The notes: generated by a model not told the origin, from the letters alone. A stretch of 64,000 nt of DNA from an alpha proteobacterium AAP38 (GCA_001296005.1 LJHR01000023.1:62001-126000); one strand, 5' to 3'. Numbered from the stretch's first letter, positions 18,794 to 29,327 are shown. Numbers and translations are program-made.

Positions 18794-21319
18794 TCACGCC
18801 AGCCAGTAATGGCCGTCGGAACCGTTCTCAAACAATCCGGTCAGCACCGCAGCGGCCTCCATCGGAGCCGCTGCACCGGAGGAATTCGTCACCACACTGA
18901 CGGTGATGCGATAATCCTTCGACGTGGAACTGAACGCTTCCAGTTCGATATAGATATCTTCTGCCGCCATCGTGAAGAACTCCGTCGTCATGGACGGATA
19001 GCGGCCATAGTCAGTTATCACTGACACATTATCTTGCCCCCGCAAACTCAACGACGCGAGGTTCGGGCTGCTGGATTGGGTCAGGAATTCGACGGTGACC
19101 TTGTATCTCGTATAGGCATCGCCGTGGAATTTGAACCAGTCGACATCATCGATGTTGCTGAAACTGTCCGTCACCGCCTTGCCCAGGGCGAGCAGGTGCT
19201 GCGTCTGGTCAGTGCCATAGGGCGTACCGTCCGTGCGATTGCCGGCCAGATAGGCCTTGGTCGCCGCCAATTGCCAATCATCCCCCGTAATGTTGTTCTT
19301 CATGGCATAGGCGGTGACATCGAACTTGGCCGTGTCCAGTCCCTGTGTCAGGCCGGTGGTGACGTAATGCCGGGTCAATGCCGCGAGATCATACCCGACA
19401 GAGGCCACGACAGTGGGGTTTGAACCGGCATAATCATAGACATTGAAGCTCTTGTCCGTCCGCCCCTCCACCACGCCATAATAGAAATAGTGGAAATAGG
19501 CGCGGTCCAGGTCATAGCCGAAGGCACGGGCCAGATCGGGGTTCGAGGCCAGATAATTGCCGACGTCGAACTTCACCTCCCGATATTCCTTCACACCGCT
19601 ATTCAGATAATGCTGAAGCCCTGCGGCGGCATTCATGCCGATGCTGGCCCGCAGGTCGGCATAGGAGGCGACATAGGCAAGACCGTCGAACGTGATGCCC
19701 AGACCTTTGGGCGCCCCGTTCTGGATATAGTCGATCATGCCGCCCGCAGCACTCAACCCGATCGTATCCAGGCGCGAGGTATCGCTGGCCAGCCAGGCTA
19801 GGCCATCGAAGCCCGCAACCTTCCGGCCCTCGCGATACCCATAGGTAATGTAATGCATGGTGGCGGCGGTCAGGTCATAGCCGAAGGCGGCGATCAGGTC
19901 CTTGTTGCTGGCCAGATAGTCGAGCGGGCTGAACCCATCCAGGCTGCGGTTTTCATTCTTGCCGAAGGTCAGCCAATGGTTGGTGGCGGCTGTCAGGTTG
20001 CCGCCAAAGGCCAGGATAAGATCGGGATTGGCCGCGACATACAGCATGCTACTGAAATCCAGCCCGGCCACCTGCTGCCGGGTGAGGGTCTGCCCCACCG
20101 ATCCGCTGAAACTGAAACTCTCGACATTGTTGACCAGGATGCTGCCGGTCGGGCCGCGCAGGGTCAGGGTGCCGTCGGCATTGCTGACGGCGCGGTACAG
20201 ATCCTTGGCCCCCTGCAGCTGCAACAGGTCGGTCCCTGCCCCGCCATCCACCGTGTCATTGCCGATGGTCAGCGTGATCACATCGTCGCCGGCCCCCGTC
20301 AGAATACGGTTGGCCAAGGCATTGTCGCGAACCGTATCGGTCCCCGCGCCTGTGGTCACGTCGGCGATATAGGTTGCAAAGGCAATCGACAGGTTACGGA
20401 CCAGGCCGGCCGCATCGGAATAGGAGCCGGGGCGCAGGTCGATATTGGAGGTGTTGGTGAAACCGGACAGGTCCAGGCTGTTACGACCCCCGCCATCCCA
20501 GACGGTGACAACCGGCTGGGTATTGACCGTGAAGTCCAGCGCGCTGCGCCCGGCGGTACTGTTGAACCCATAGACCGTGTCGTCGGACCGGGTCGCATAA
20601 TTGCGGCCATAGAAATCCTGAACCGCCAGCAGATCATAGATCATCGGCGTGGCGGCATATTTGCGGCCATGATTGCCGCCAACCTCCGACGCGCTGAAAT
20701 AGGACATGATGGTGTAGAGGCGGCTGTCCTGCATGAAGGTGGCATTGTTGGCATAGGTCGCCTCCCCCTTGTCCGAAGCATTGTAATTGCCCGGATGGTT
20801 GAGGCCCAGCGCATGCCCGATCTCATGCATCATGGCGGTCAGGTCATAGGAGCCGGGGGTGCGCCCGCCCCAGCTATCCTTGCTACCATCCAAATTGACC
20901 CAGACGGGCCGGGTCGTGCCGGACGTGAAGGCAAATCCCCAGACACCGCTGGAAATGCTGCTGGAATTGGCAAAGGTGATCTGTCCCTGCCTTTCGGCGG
21001 CGGTCGCATCCTCTTTGAAGGTCAGGTTCGCCACGTCTGACCAGAGCTGCAGCGCCAGCCGGGCCGTGTCCTTCTGCGCGTCGGTAAAGACATTGAAGCC
21101 GGTATAGTCCGAACCGGAACTGCTGGACGGCCTGCTGGTCAGGAAGCTGTAGCCGATAACCTGTTTCGGGGCCCAGGCGCCCCCATTTTCTTCCTGCAGG
21201 CGATCAATGAACGCGGCGTCGGAAATGGCAGGCTTGGCACCCGTTGCCATCGCGCTGGCCGCAAGCTCCGCCGTGGTCACAGCGTGGGAATCCTCAAGCC
21301 TGCCGCACAGAACGCACAT
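18794..21319 (-). CDS. serralysin-like M10 metalloprotease with C-terminal repeats
   Basis: 841-residue secreted zinc protease. Residues about 45-260 form the catalytic domain with the zinc site HEIGHALGLNHPG and Met-turn YTIMSYFS. Near 330-375 are RTX-like turns (TGAGDDVITL, GNDTVDGGAGTD) that would bind calcium. Then come seven repeats of about 43 residues (see 19220-20070) and a final beta-rich domain (DVDWFKFHGD...) resembling a pre-peptidase C-terminal domain. There is no Sec signal at the amino end, so type I secretion is likely, but no type I transporter is adjacent. It may begin at a slightly later start. It is convergent with the SCP2 gene. Confidence 0.9.
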   Translation of the reverse strand: MCVLCGRLEDSHAVTTAELAASAMATGAKPAISDAAFIDRLQEENGGAWAPKQVIGYSFLTSRPSSSSGSDYTGFNVFTDAQKDTARLALQLWSDVANLTFKEDATAAERQGQITFANSSSISSGVWGFAFTSGTTRPVWVNLDGSKDSWGGRTPGSYDLTAMMHEIGHALGLNHPGNYNASDKGEATYANNATFMQDSRLYTIMSYFSASEVGGNHGRKYAATPMIYDLLAVQDFYGRNYATRSDDTVYGFNSTAGRSALDFTVNTQPVVTVWDGGGRNSLDLSGFTNTSNIDLRPGSYSDAAGLVRNLSIAFATYIADVTTGAGTDTVRDNALANRILTGAGDDVITLTIGNDTVDGGAGTDLLQLQGAKDLYRAVSNADGTLTLRGPTGSILVNNVESFSFSGSVGQTLTRQQVAGLDFSSMLYVAANPDLILAFGGNLTAATNHWLTFGKNENRSLDGFSPLDYLASNKDLIAAFGYDLTAATMHYITYGYREGRKVAGFDGLAWLASDTSRLDTIGLSAAGGMIDYIQNGAPKGLGITFDGLAYVASYADLRASIGMNAAAGLQHYLNSGVKEYREVKFDVGNYLASNPDLARAFGYDLDRAYFHYFYYGVVEGRTDKSFNVYDYAGSNPTVVASVGYDLAALTRHYVTTGLTQGLDTAKFDVTAYAMKNNITGDDWQLAATKAYLAGNRTDGTPYGTDQTQHLLALGKAVTDSFSNIDDVDWFKFHGDAYTRYKVTVEFLTQSSSPNLASLSLRGQDNVSVITDYGRYPSMTTEFFTMAAEDIYIELEAFSSTSKDYRITVSVVTNSSGAAAPMEAAAVLTGLFENGSDGHYWLA
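19220..20070 (-). repeat. seven tandem ~43-residue protein repeats in the protease
   Basis: Each unit follows the pattern FD-x-x-x-Y-x-ASN-x-DL-x-x-AFGYDL-x-A-x-x-HY-x-x-x-G-x-x-EGR. Units begin near FSSMLYVAANPD, FSPLDYLASNKD, FDGLAWLASD, FDGLAYVASYAD, FDVGNYLASNPD, FNVYDYAGSNP and FDVTAYAMKNN. The repetition is at protein level and diverged in DNA. Such units occur in other alphaproteobacterial secreted RTX-type proteins, and their role (adhesion or spacing) is unproven. Confidence 0.8.
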
Positions 21320-21500
21320 GATGCTTCACATCCTGCCAAGACGAACCTTTGCATCAGCCTAGCAGAAGCCTGCGGGCCGATGACAGCAGTGCAAATGGAT
21401 GTGCCTGCCAATTTTCAACCTCCGCCCGCGAAATCAGCACGCCGCGCCGCCGCCGCCTCTGGTAAATACCCCCGGACCACACCAGGGAGACGACAGCGCC

Positions 21501-22787
21501 ATGACCCAGCCCGTGCTTTACCGCAATGCCCGTCTGATCGACCCGGCCAGCGGCCTGGACCAGATGGGCGACCTGTTGACCAATGGTGGCAAGATCGCCG
21601 CCATCGGCGCCGATGCTGCACGCGACCTGCCGGCAGGTGCGGAGATTGTGGATGCAACGGGTCTGGTCCTGGCCCCCGGCCTCGTCGATCTGCGTGCCCA
21701 GGTGGGTGAACCGGGGCTGGAACATAATGAGACGATCCAGACGGCCAGCCGCAGTGCGGCCGCCGGCGGCATCACAGCACTGGCAGCCTTGCCCAACACC
21801 GATCCCGTGATCGATGACGAGGCCGGCCTGGAATTCATCGCGCGCCGGGCGCGGGAAACCAAGCTGGTGAAGATCTTCGCCTATGGCACTGTCACGCGGG
21901 AGACGGCGGGTAAGGAGATCAGCGAGATCGGTCTGCTGGCCGAGGCCGGGGCCGTGGGCTTCACCGATGGCGGCCCCATTGCCGACCCGGCCCTGATGCG
22001 CCGCGTCCTGTCTTATGCCAATGGTTTCGGGCAGACGATTTTCCAGCATCCGTCGGAGCCGCGTCTGGCCGGCGGCGTGATGAATGCGGGCGAGATTGCC
22101 ACCCGCCTTGGTCTGTCCGGTATTCCGGGCATGGCCGAGGTCATCATGCTGGAACGCGACCTGCGTCTGGTGGAGATGACGGGGGGCCGCTACCACGCCG
22201 CCAATATCTCCACCGCCGAATCCGTTGCCGTCATCCGCCGGGCCAAGGCGCGCGGGCTGAAGGTCACCTGCGATACCGCCCCGCCCTATTTCGCGCTGAC
22301 GGAAGTGGATGTCGGCGATTACCGCACCTTCTTCAAGCTGTCGCCGCCGCTGCGGGGCGAGATGGACCGCCGCGCCATCATCGAGGGGCTGGCCGACGGC
22401 ACCATTGATGCCATCGCGTCCGACCATCACCCGCATGACCAGGACAGTAAGCGCGTGCCCTTTGCCCAGGCGGCCTTTGGCGCCGTGGGTCTGGAGACGC
22501 TGCTGCCGTTGACCCTGGAACTGGTGCATAAGGGCGCGATGCCCCTGTCGCGCGCACTGGCGGCTGTCACCTCGATTCCCGCCGATATCCTGGGCTTGCG
22601 TCATCTGGGCCGGCTGTCGGTGGGCGGACCCGCCGATCTGGTGCTATTCGATCTGGACCGGCCCTGGCGCGTGGAGGCCGAGAAACTGGCGTCGAAGTCC
22701 AAGAACAGCTGCTTTGACCGCCGCCCGGTCCAGGGCATGGTCTTGCGCACAATCGTAGATGGGCGCACGGTGTTCGCCCGCGACTGA
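21501..22787 (+). CDS. pyrC: dihydroorotase-like protein (probable non-catalytic PyrC')
   Basis: 428-residue amidohydrolase-fold protein of the dihydroorotase family. The ATG at 21501 has AGGGAGA 10 bases upstream. The region that normally reads DxHxH...REPG here reads DLRAQVGEPG, so both histidines of the first metal-binding pair are gone. The later ASDHHPHDQDSK segment is largely kept. Such proteins are known in pseudomonads and many alphaproteobacteria as pseudo-dihydroorotases that support aspartate transcarbamoylase assembly. It is upstream of plsY with a 32-base gap. The fold is certain; absence of activity is inferred from the missing ligands. Confidence 0.9.
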   Translation: MTQPVLYRNARLIDPASGLDQMGDLLTNGGKIAAIGADAARDLPAGAEIVDATGLVLAPGLVDLRAQVGEPGLEHNETIQTASRSAAAGGITALAALPNTDPVIDDEAGLEFIARRARETKLVKIFAYGTVTRETAGKEISEIGLLAEAGAVGFTDGGPIADPALMRRVLSYANGFGQTIFQHPSEPRLAGGVMNAGEIATRLGLSGIPGMAEVIMLERDLRLVEMTGGRYHAANISTAESVAVIRRAKARGLKVTCDTAPPYFALTEVDVGDYRTFFKLSPPLRGEMDRRAIIEGLADGTIDAIASDHHPHDQDSKRVPFAQAAFGAVGLETLLPLTLELVHKGAMPLSRALAAVTSIPADILGLRHLGRLSVGGPADLVLFDLDRPWRVEAEKLASKSKNSCFDRRPVQGMVLRTIVDGRTVFARD

Positions 22788-22819
22788 TTGCAGACCGACC
22801 ACAAACAAGAAGCAAGACC

Positions 22820-23434
22820 ATGGCCGATCTCTCCCCGCTGCCGCTGATCCTCGCACTGATCGGCGGCTACCTGCTTGGCTCCATCCCGTTCGGCCTTGTC
22901 CTGACCCGGCTTGCCGGTTATGGCGATATCCGCCAGATCGGCAGCGGCAATATCGGCGCCACCAATGTGCTGCGCACCGGCAACAAGCCGCTGGCCCTTG
23001 CCACCCTGCTGCTGGATAGCGGCAAGGGCGCCATCGCCACCCTGATCGCGCTGTATGTCGCAGGCACGGAGGCCGGGATCGCCGCGGCGGCGGGGTCCAT
23101 GCTGGGCCACAGTTTCCCCGTCTGGCTGGGCTTCAAGGGCGGCAAGGGTGTGGCCACCTCGCTGGGCGTGCTGCTGGCCATTTCCTGGCCCGTGGGGCTG
23201 GCGGCGTGCGGCACCTGGCTGCTGGCGGCCGTGCTGTTCCGCATCTCGTCCCTGTCGGCCCTGATCGCCGTGGGGGCCAGCCCTGTGGTGGCCTGGTTTC
23301 TGGCCGGTCCCGCCGTGGCGGGCCTGTGCCTGTTCATCGCGGTGCTAGTCTATATCCGCCACAAGGACAATATCGCCCGCCTTCTGAAGGGCGAGGAGCC
23401 GAAGATCGGCGCGAAGAAGAAGGACGCGGCGTAA
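22820..23434 (+). CDS. plsY: acyl-phosphate:glycerol-3-phosphate acyltransferase
   Basis: 204-residue inner-membrane enzyme that transfers an acyl group from acyl-phosphate to glycerol-3-phosphate, the first step of phospholipid synthesis. The three PlsY motifs are present: GSIPFGLVLTRLAG with GSGNIGATNVLRTG, GHSFPVWLGFKGGKGVATSLG, and RHKDNIARLLKGEE near the end. Five hydrophobic segments match the family, as does the basic carboxy end. Its position behind the dihydroorotase-like gene is common in alphaproteobacteria. Confidence 0.96.
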   Translation: MADLSPLPLILALIGGYLLGSIPFGLVLTRLAGYGDIRQIGSGNIGATNVLRTGNKPLALATLLLDSGKGAIATLIALYVAGTEAGIAAAAGSMLGHSFPVWLGFKGGKGVATSLGVLLAISWPVGLAACGTWLLAAVLFRISSLSALIAVGASPVVAWFLAGPAVAGLCLFIAVLVYIRHKDNIARLLKGEEPKIGAKKKDAA

Positions 23435-23438
23435 CATG

Positions 23439-23531
23439 GTAGGTCAGGTCGGGGGCGCAAGCCCACGCCCTGACAGATACGGATTGAAGGCCTTGTCTGT
23501 CAGGGCTCGCCTTTGGCTCTACCTGACCTAC
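23439..23531. repeat. 93-nt REP-like double palindrome between convergent genes
   Basis: Outer arms GTAGGTCAGGT (23439-23449) and ACCTGACCTAC (23521-23531) are perfect 11-bp complements. Nested within them, CCCTGACAGA (23468-23477) and TCTGTCAGGG (23496-23505) are perfect 10-bp complements. Smaller stems lie between. The two stems share a TCAGG core. It sits between the stops of plsY and the ABC exporter gene and could end both transcripts or be a repeated palindromic element. Confidence 0.7.
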
Positions 23532-23542
23532 TCAAATATCCG

Positions 23543-25318
<1,776 letters not shown>

Positions 25319-25417
25319 GGTCAGGTTCCGTGGGTGGCACGCGAAAGACCATAGCACATGGCCCGTGCATCACGCCGACGCAAGGGCGGCGTCCAGGACC
25401 CTGGCATTCCCGCGCAG

Positions 25418-25765
25418 TTACGGCGTCACCGGGCTCTGCCCCCGGGCCCAGCCGGCGACGATGGCGCCGATGCCTTCCTTGGAAAATTCAATCCCGATTC
25501 CCATTTCGGTGCGTCGCACGACACGGGCATTGGCGGTCAGCGCGATTTGCGGGATTTCCAGTTGCAGCAGCGTGCCGATGGTCAGGTCGGGGGCATCCAC
25601 CAGCATGGCCCCGCTGGGTGACACGTCGCGCATGTTGCATTCATGCCCTTCTCCGCCCGCCTGGATGCGGACGGGGAACTGTACCGCATGCCGGTCGTAG
25701 CGGCGGCGGTTGGGCTTGAACAGACCCTTGAACCAGTTGAAGAGGGACATCGCCGGCATGGTCAT
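25418..25765 (-). CDS. PilZ domain protein
   Basis: 115-residue protein with a PilZ domain, a common cyclic-di-GMP receptor. The arginine-rich motif is NRRRYDRHAVQFPVRI and the second motif is MRDVSPSGAML, close to the canonical RxxxR and D/NxSxxG signatures. A short amphipathic leader (SLFNWFKGLFKP) might touch the membrane. The start overlaps the stop of the phosphatase gene by ATGA; in-frame ATGs 6 and 15 bases later are alternatives. As the last gene of the operon beginning with cheZ, it probably links cyclic-di-GMP to the same motility or surface response. Confidence 0.9.
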   Translation of the reverse strand: MTMPAMSLFNWFKGLFKPNRRRYDRHAVQFPVRIQAGGEGHECNMRDVSPSGAMLVDAPDLTIGTLLQLEIPQIALTANARVVRRTEMGIGIEFSKEGIGAIVAGWARGQSPVTP

Positions 25766-26949
25766 ACCCTGCTGATGCAAATGGCGGTCAGATCATCGGC
25801 CAGGGGCCGTGCAGCCATAGTGTCGAAGGCGGCGAGCAATCGTGCAAGCCTGTTCTCGCCCCCTGGGAAACATTGCCGGACAAGGCGCAGCAACCCATCC
25901 TCCCCGATCAGGTGGCCGCCCTTGTCATCCGCCTCCGTCATCGCGTCGGAATAGATCAGGACAGAGGCCCCGCGCGGAAACGGCACCGTATCGGCGGTCA
26001 GGGATGGGTTGTTGGAAACACCCAGCATCAGGCCGCTGGCATCCAGCATCGTTACGTGACCGTTATGAAACAGCATGGGGCTGGGCGCCCCGGCGGCGGC
26101 ATAGGACAGGGTGCCCAGGCGGCTGTCGATGATCCCATAGAAGCAGGTGGCGAACTGCCCCACGGGCAGCAGGTCCTTCAAGGGCCGGTTCAGCATGGTC
26201 AGCCATTCCACCGGTTCGAACCCCTGCGGCGGAATACGTTCGATCAGGGTATGGAATCGGAAGGTGTTGATGGCCGCCGAAATGCCATGGCCGGAGAAAT
26301 CCGCCGCCAGCACGCCCAACTGATCGTCGCCCAAGTCGAAAATGGTCCAGAAATCGCCACCCAGTTCGTCCGACGGCTCAAAATGGCCCTCAATGGACAG
26401 CTTATGACGCTGGCTGGCCCCGGCGATGGTGCGGGCATCAGGGATCAGGGATTTCTGCATCGACCGGGCCAATTTCAGATCGCTCTGCAAACGGCGGTGG
26501 AAGTCCGTCAGATTGCGAAAGAAGAACTGCTTTTCCAGATGCAGGCGGACACGCGCCATGCATTCGCCCGGATTGATCGGCTTGGTGATGATGTCGCTGG
26601 CCCCGGCCTCAAAACATTTCACGCCCGCCGGATCGCTGGACGCCGATGTCTGCATCAGCACGGGAAGGTCGGCCCAGGCCGGCTCGCCACGGATATGGCG
26701 ACAAAGGCTCAACCCATCCATCACCGGCATGTCGGTATCCAGCAGGATCAGGTCGTAGCTGGTGGTTCGCAGATGGGCCAGCCCTTCCTCTCCATTGCCC
26801 GCGAAATCAATGCGGCCGATGCCGACCCATTGCATGAAGCGCGACAGGATTTCCCGGTTGAAGCGGCTGTCATCGACAATGAGAACGCGGCAATCGGCAA
26901 AGCTGATCCGGTTGGGGCCCAGGGCCGGGAGGGGCGGCACCTCCGTCAT
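25762..26949 (-). CDS. REC-SpoIIE (PP2C-type) serine phosphatase, RsbU-like
   Basis: 395 residues. A receiver (VLIVDDSRFNRE, acceptor in LILLDTDMPVMDG, Lys in IITKPINPGE) is joined by a coiled linker to a SpoIIE/RsbU phosphatase (DELGGDFWTIFDLG, VLAADFSGHGISAA, LIYSDAMTEADD). By family knowledge it dephosphorylates a STAS antagonist when the receiver is phosphorylated; the STAS protein at 27724 is the evident substrate. It overlaps the kinase gene upstream by 4 bases and the PilZ gene downstream by 4 bases, so all are co-translated. No cognate histidine kinase is in the operon. Confidence 0.93.
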   Translation of the reverse strand: MTEVPPLPALGPNRISFADCRVLIVDDSRFNREILSRFMQWVGIGRIDFAGNGEEGLAHLRTTSYDLILLDTDMPVMDGLSLCRHIRGEPAWADLPVLMQTSASSDPAGVKCFEAGASDIITKPINPGECMARVRLHLEKQFFFRNLTDFHRRLQSDLKLARSMQKSLIPDARTIAGASQRHKLSIEGHFEPSDELGGDFWTIFDLGDDQLGVLAADFSGHGISAAINTFRFHTLIERIPPQGFEPVEWLTMLNRPLKDLLPVGQFATCFYGIIDSRLGTLSYAAAGAPSPMLFHNGHVTMLDASGLMLGVSNNPSLTADTVPFPRGASVLIYSDAMTEADDKGGHLIGEDGLLRLVRQCFPGGENRLARLLAAFDTMAARPLADDLTAICISRV

Positions 26950-27710
26950 CGGCGGAAATACAGGTTGGCGGCACGCCCGCCCTCGGTGAAGGCCACGCGG
27001 TCGGCCAGTTCACCCATGATGCGGATACCCCGGCCCGACTTGGCCTCCAGCCGTTCCACCGCCGTCAGGACATGGCCAGGATGGCCCCGCCCCTCGTCCC
27101 GGATGGTAATGCACAGCATGTCCGGTTCGGCCACCGCCTCCACCGTCACGCGGCGGGCGGCGTGGGCGCGGTCGGCCAAACGGGTCTGTACCGCACGGAA
27201 GAAACCGTCAAAGGCGCCGGCATCGGCGGATGGCCCCTGATGGACATCCAGATTGCCATGAACGATGGCGTTGCTGACCGCCTCATGCACACAGATTTCG
27301 GCATCGGCCCGGCGGTCGGCAGACAACCAGCCCCGCGCCACCATGGTGGCACAAAGATGCGGTGCCAGATCCAAGCTGAAACAGGTCGCCGTCGACAAGG
27401 ACACATGCAGACAGGGCGGCCCCGACAAAAGCGTCAGTAGTCCCGGCGGCAGGTCCGTGTCATCGCCCAGTTCAACATAGGCCGACCCGCCCAGCGACAG
27501 GGAGGCGCCAATATCACGGACGCATCCCCGCAAGGCCACCAGGATATCAGGGGCCGCCGTCAGTTCCCCCATCTCCGCCGCTTCGACGGCCCAATCGACA
27601 ACACGAAGCCCATGCCCCGTTGCCAGCCGCCACAGCAATGCCGACGCCACCTCCCCGCCTATGGATGGCGGGTGGGGGTGCGCGGCAGAGGGGTCGGCGG
27701 CAGTCACCAT
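26946..27710 (-). CDS. RsbW-like anti-sigma-factor-type serine kinase (HATPase_c)
   Basis: 254 residues. The carboxy-terminal half is a GHKL ATPase of the RsbW/SpoIIAB type, with N-box EAVSNAIVHGN, G1 box RDEGRGHP and G2-like SGRGIRIMGELAD. The amino-terminal 110 residues resemble no domain I recognise; they may sense a signal or bind the target protein. By family role it phosphorylates the STAS protein and holds a partner when the STAS protein is phosphorylated. It is 13 bases from the STAS gene and overlaps the phosphatase gene by 4 bases. The sequestered partner is not obvious and could be non-sigma. Confidence 0.88.
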   Translation of the reverse strand: MVTAADPSAAHPHPPSIGGEVASALLWRLATGHGLRVVDWAVEAAEMGELTAAPDILVALRGCVRDIGASLSLGGSAYVELGDDTDLPPGLLTLLSGPPCLHVSLSTATCFSLDLAPHLCATMVARGWLSADRRADAEICVHEAVSNAIVHGNLDVHQGPSADAGAFDGFFRAVQTRLADRAHAARRVTVEAVAEPDMLCITIRDEGRGHPGHVLTAVERLEAKSGRGIRIMGELADRVAFTEGGRAANLYFRR

Positions 27711-27723
27711 CGGTGCGCCAGGA

Positions 27724-28029
27724 TCAGGGGGTGACGCGGAACAGGGTCTGGAACTTGGCGATCTGCAGGATGCGCTTTACCGACTCCTGCGCGCCGAACA
27801 GCTCGATCTCCATTTTCTTCGGCAGGGCGACGTCGCGGGCGATGAGGAACATGCCCAGGCCGGAACTGTCGACGAATTCCAGCTTCGTCAGATCGAAAAT
27901 GCAGACGGTGCCTTCCGCCTTTTCGATCGCATCGACGACGTTGCGGAACTTTTCATGGTCGATCAGCGTCATACGGCCCGACAGGGTGACGCGCAACCCA
28001 TCAGCGGCGGTGTGGACGGTGTAGTCCAT
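27724..28029 (-). CDS. STAS-domain anti-sigma factor antagonist
   Basis: 101-residue single STAS domain. The phospho-acceptor serine lies in LEFVDSSGLGMFL, the canonical DSSGL motif. GRMTLIDHEKF corresponds to the first conserved strand-turn. It should switch between phosphorylated (kinase at 26946) and dephosphorylated (phosphatase at 25762) states and bind the kinase when unphosphorylated. It is 17 bases downstream of cheZ and 13 upstream of the kinase gene, in one operon. It ends in the basic-poor sequence FRVTP. Confidence 0.93.
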   Translation of the reverse strand: MDYTVHTAADGLRVTLSGRMTLIDHEKFRNVVDAIEKAEGTVCIFDLTKLEFVDSSGLGMFLIARDVALPKKMEIELFGAQESVKRILQIAKFQTLFRVTP

Positions 28030-28046
28030 CAGAAGTCTCCGTTAAA

Positions 28047-28883
28047 TCAGTCGAACAGATTGTCGATTTCGGATTGATCAAGCGGGTTCGGCGGCTCCTC
28101 ATCCGCCGCAGATGCGGCGGCAGGGGCCGCCGGCTTCGGCGGCGGCGGGGGCGGCGATGCCGGACGCGGTGCCGGTGTGGCCCCCGACATCAACGCATCC
28201 ACATCATTCTGGTTCACACCATCATCACGCGGCCCACCCAGCAGATGCGCGTCGGGACGCGTATCGACGGGACCGGCGGGGGCCGGCGCCTTCACGCCTT
28301 CGATGCTCCAGATGGAGATCATGGCGTTGATACGCTGCTCCACATAGCGCAGGGCGTTGACCACCTTGCTGGTGCGCTGCCCCGTCAGGTCCTGGAAGGA
28401 ACAGGCCGTGAAGATATTGGTGACTTCGTTCTCGATATCGCTGACCAGATCGGCATCGGCGCCCAGACGCTTCAGCCGGCCCGCGACCTCCATCAACCGT
28501 TCGGCGGATTGCAGAATCTCGATCGAGGCCCGCTCCGTCGTGGAAACGATGGCATCCAGTTCGTTGGTGGCGATGTCCAGACGGTTGTTGGACTGGTCCT
28601 TCGGACGCAGCGCCGCAATCTCGCGTCGCGCATGTTCGATGGAAGCCGCCATTTCCAGCAGCTCATTACGCAGCACCTCGGCCCGGCCAGAGGTCTGCAT
28701 CAGGCTGGCCTGGCTTTCGAACAGATAGCGCAGGTCCTGCAACGCCGCGTCGACCTTTGACTGGCCCGCGTCACCCGCCCGGCGCGCATGCTCGCGCAGA
28801 AAGGCAAGTCCTTGCGGCGACTGTGCGATTCGGTCGTAAAGGGCGGTATACTCCGCCTCTGACAGACCCGGAATGTTACCCAT
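28047..28883 (-). CDS. cheZ: chemotaxis protein phosphatase CheZ
   Basis: 278-residue CheZ-family phosphatase that speeds dephosphorylation of CheY-type receivers. It shows a long helical hairpin region, the catalytic segment ACSFQDLTGQRTSKVVNAL (the essential Gln follows FQDLTG), a long proline/alanine linker and a terminal CheY-binding helix (LDQSEIDNLFD). The ATG at 28883 (MGNIPGLSEAEYTAL) is preferred; an in-frame GTG 60 bases upstream would add a basic leader. It opens an operon with a partner-switching set instead of the usual chemotaxis genes. Several single-receiver proteins in this window could be substrates. Confidence 0.92.
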   Translation of the reverse strand: MGNIPGLSEAEYTALYDRIAQSPQGLAFLREHARRAGDAGQSKVDAALQDLRYLFESQASLMQTSGRAEVLRNELLEMAASIEHARREIAALRPKDQSNNRLDIATNELDAIVSTTERASIEILQSAERLMEVAGRLKRLGADADLVSDIENEVTNIFTACSFQDLTGQRTSKVVNALRYVEQRINAMISIWSIEGVKAPAPAGPVDTRPDAHLLGGPRDDGVNQNDVDALMSGATPAPRPASPPPPPPKPAAPAAASAADEEPPNPLDQSEIDNLFD

Positions 28884-29327
28884 TTCGTGCAAGATGCCGC
28901 ACCATTCCTTATGTCGGGCCGTTACCCGGTCCCGCCGCCCCACGCGGCTGGCAACCCGGCCCGTCTTATTGCTACCACCATCCGGGTAAGCGCAGCAAAT
29001 GATTGCACCGCGTCGGGATGCGGATTTTGTCTGCTACCGGCAAATCCTTGGGCGCCACGGGGATCATCAGGATCGGATCAGTGTTTGCCGTCCGGGTCAT
29101 TCACCAATCCCCTGCCCTTTAGCCATTACCGCCCCTATTGCGCTTCGATAGAATTTAGATTGCGTATGTATGTCAGCACTTGATGCCGGACGGACACGGA
29201 CTTCCATAATGGCGCAGAATCGTCTCTTTACCGGAAACTGTCAGGCTCGTCGCGCAACCAAGGATCGGGAGAATTTGTGCGCTGCCGCGTGGCCGAACTG
29301 GACAGGGCGCAGGGTGCTGCTATGCTG
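28884..29327. other. gene-free region between cheZ and the HTH protein
   Basis: About 440 bases with no convincing gene. It must hold the divergent promoters for the cheZ operon (leftward) and the gene at 29353 (rightward). I saw no clear -35/-10 pair or long repeat here. Confidence 0.5.

Noticed and set aside
19220-20070. Regular spacing of related segments suggestive of a DNA repeat array
   Set aside because: Units are conserved only at protein level and stay in frame within the protease gene; no CRISPR or transposon pattern.
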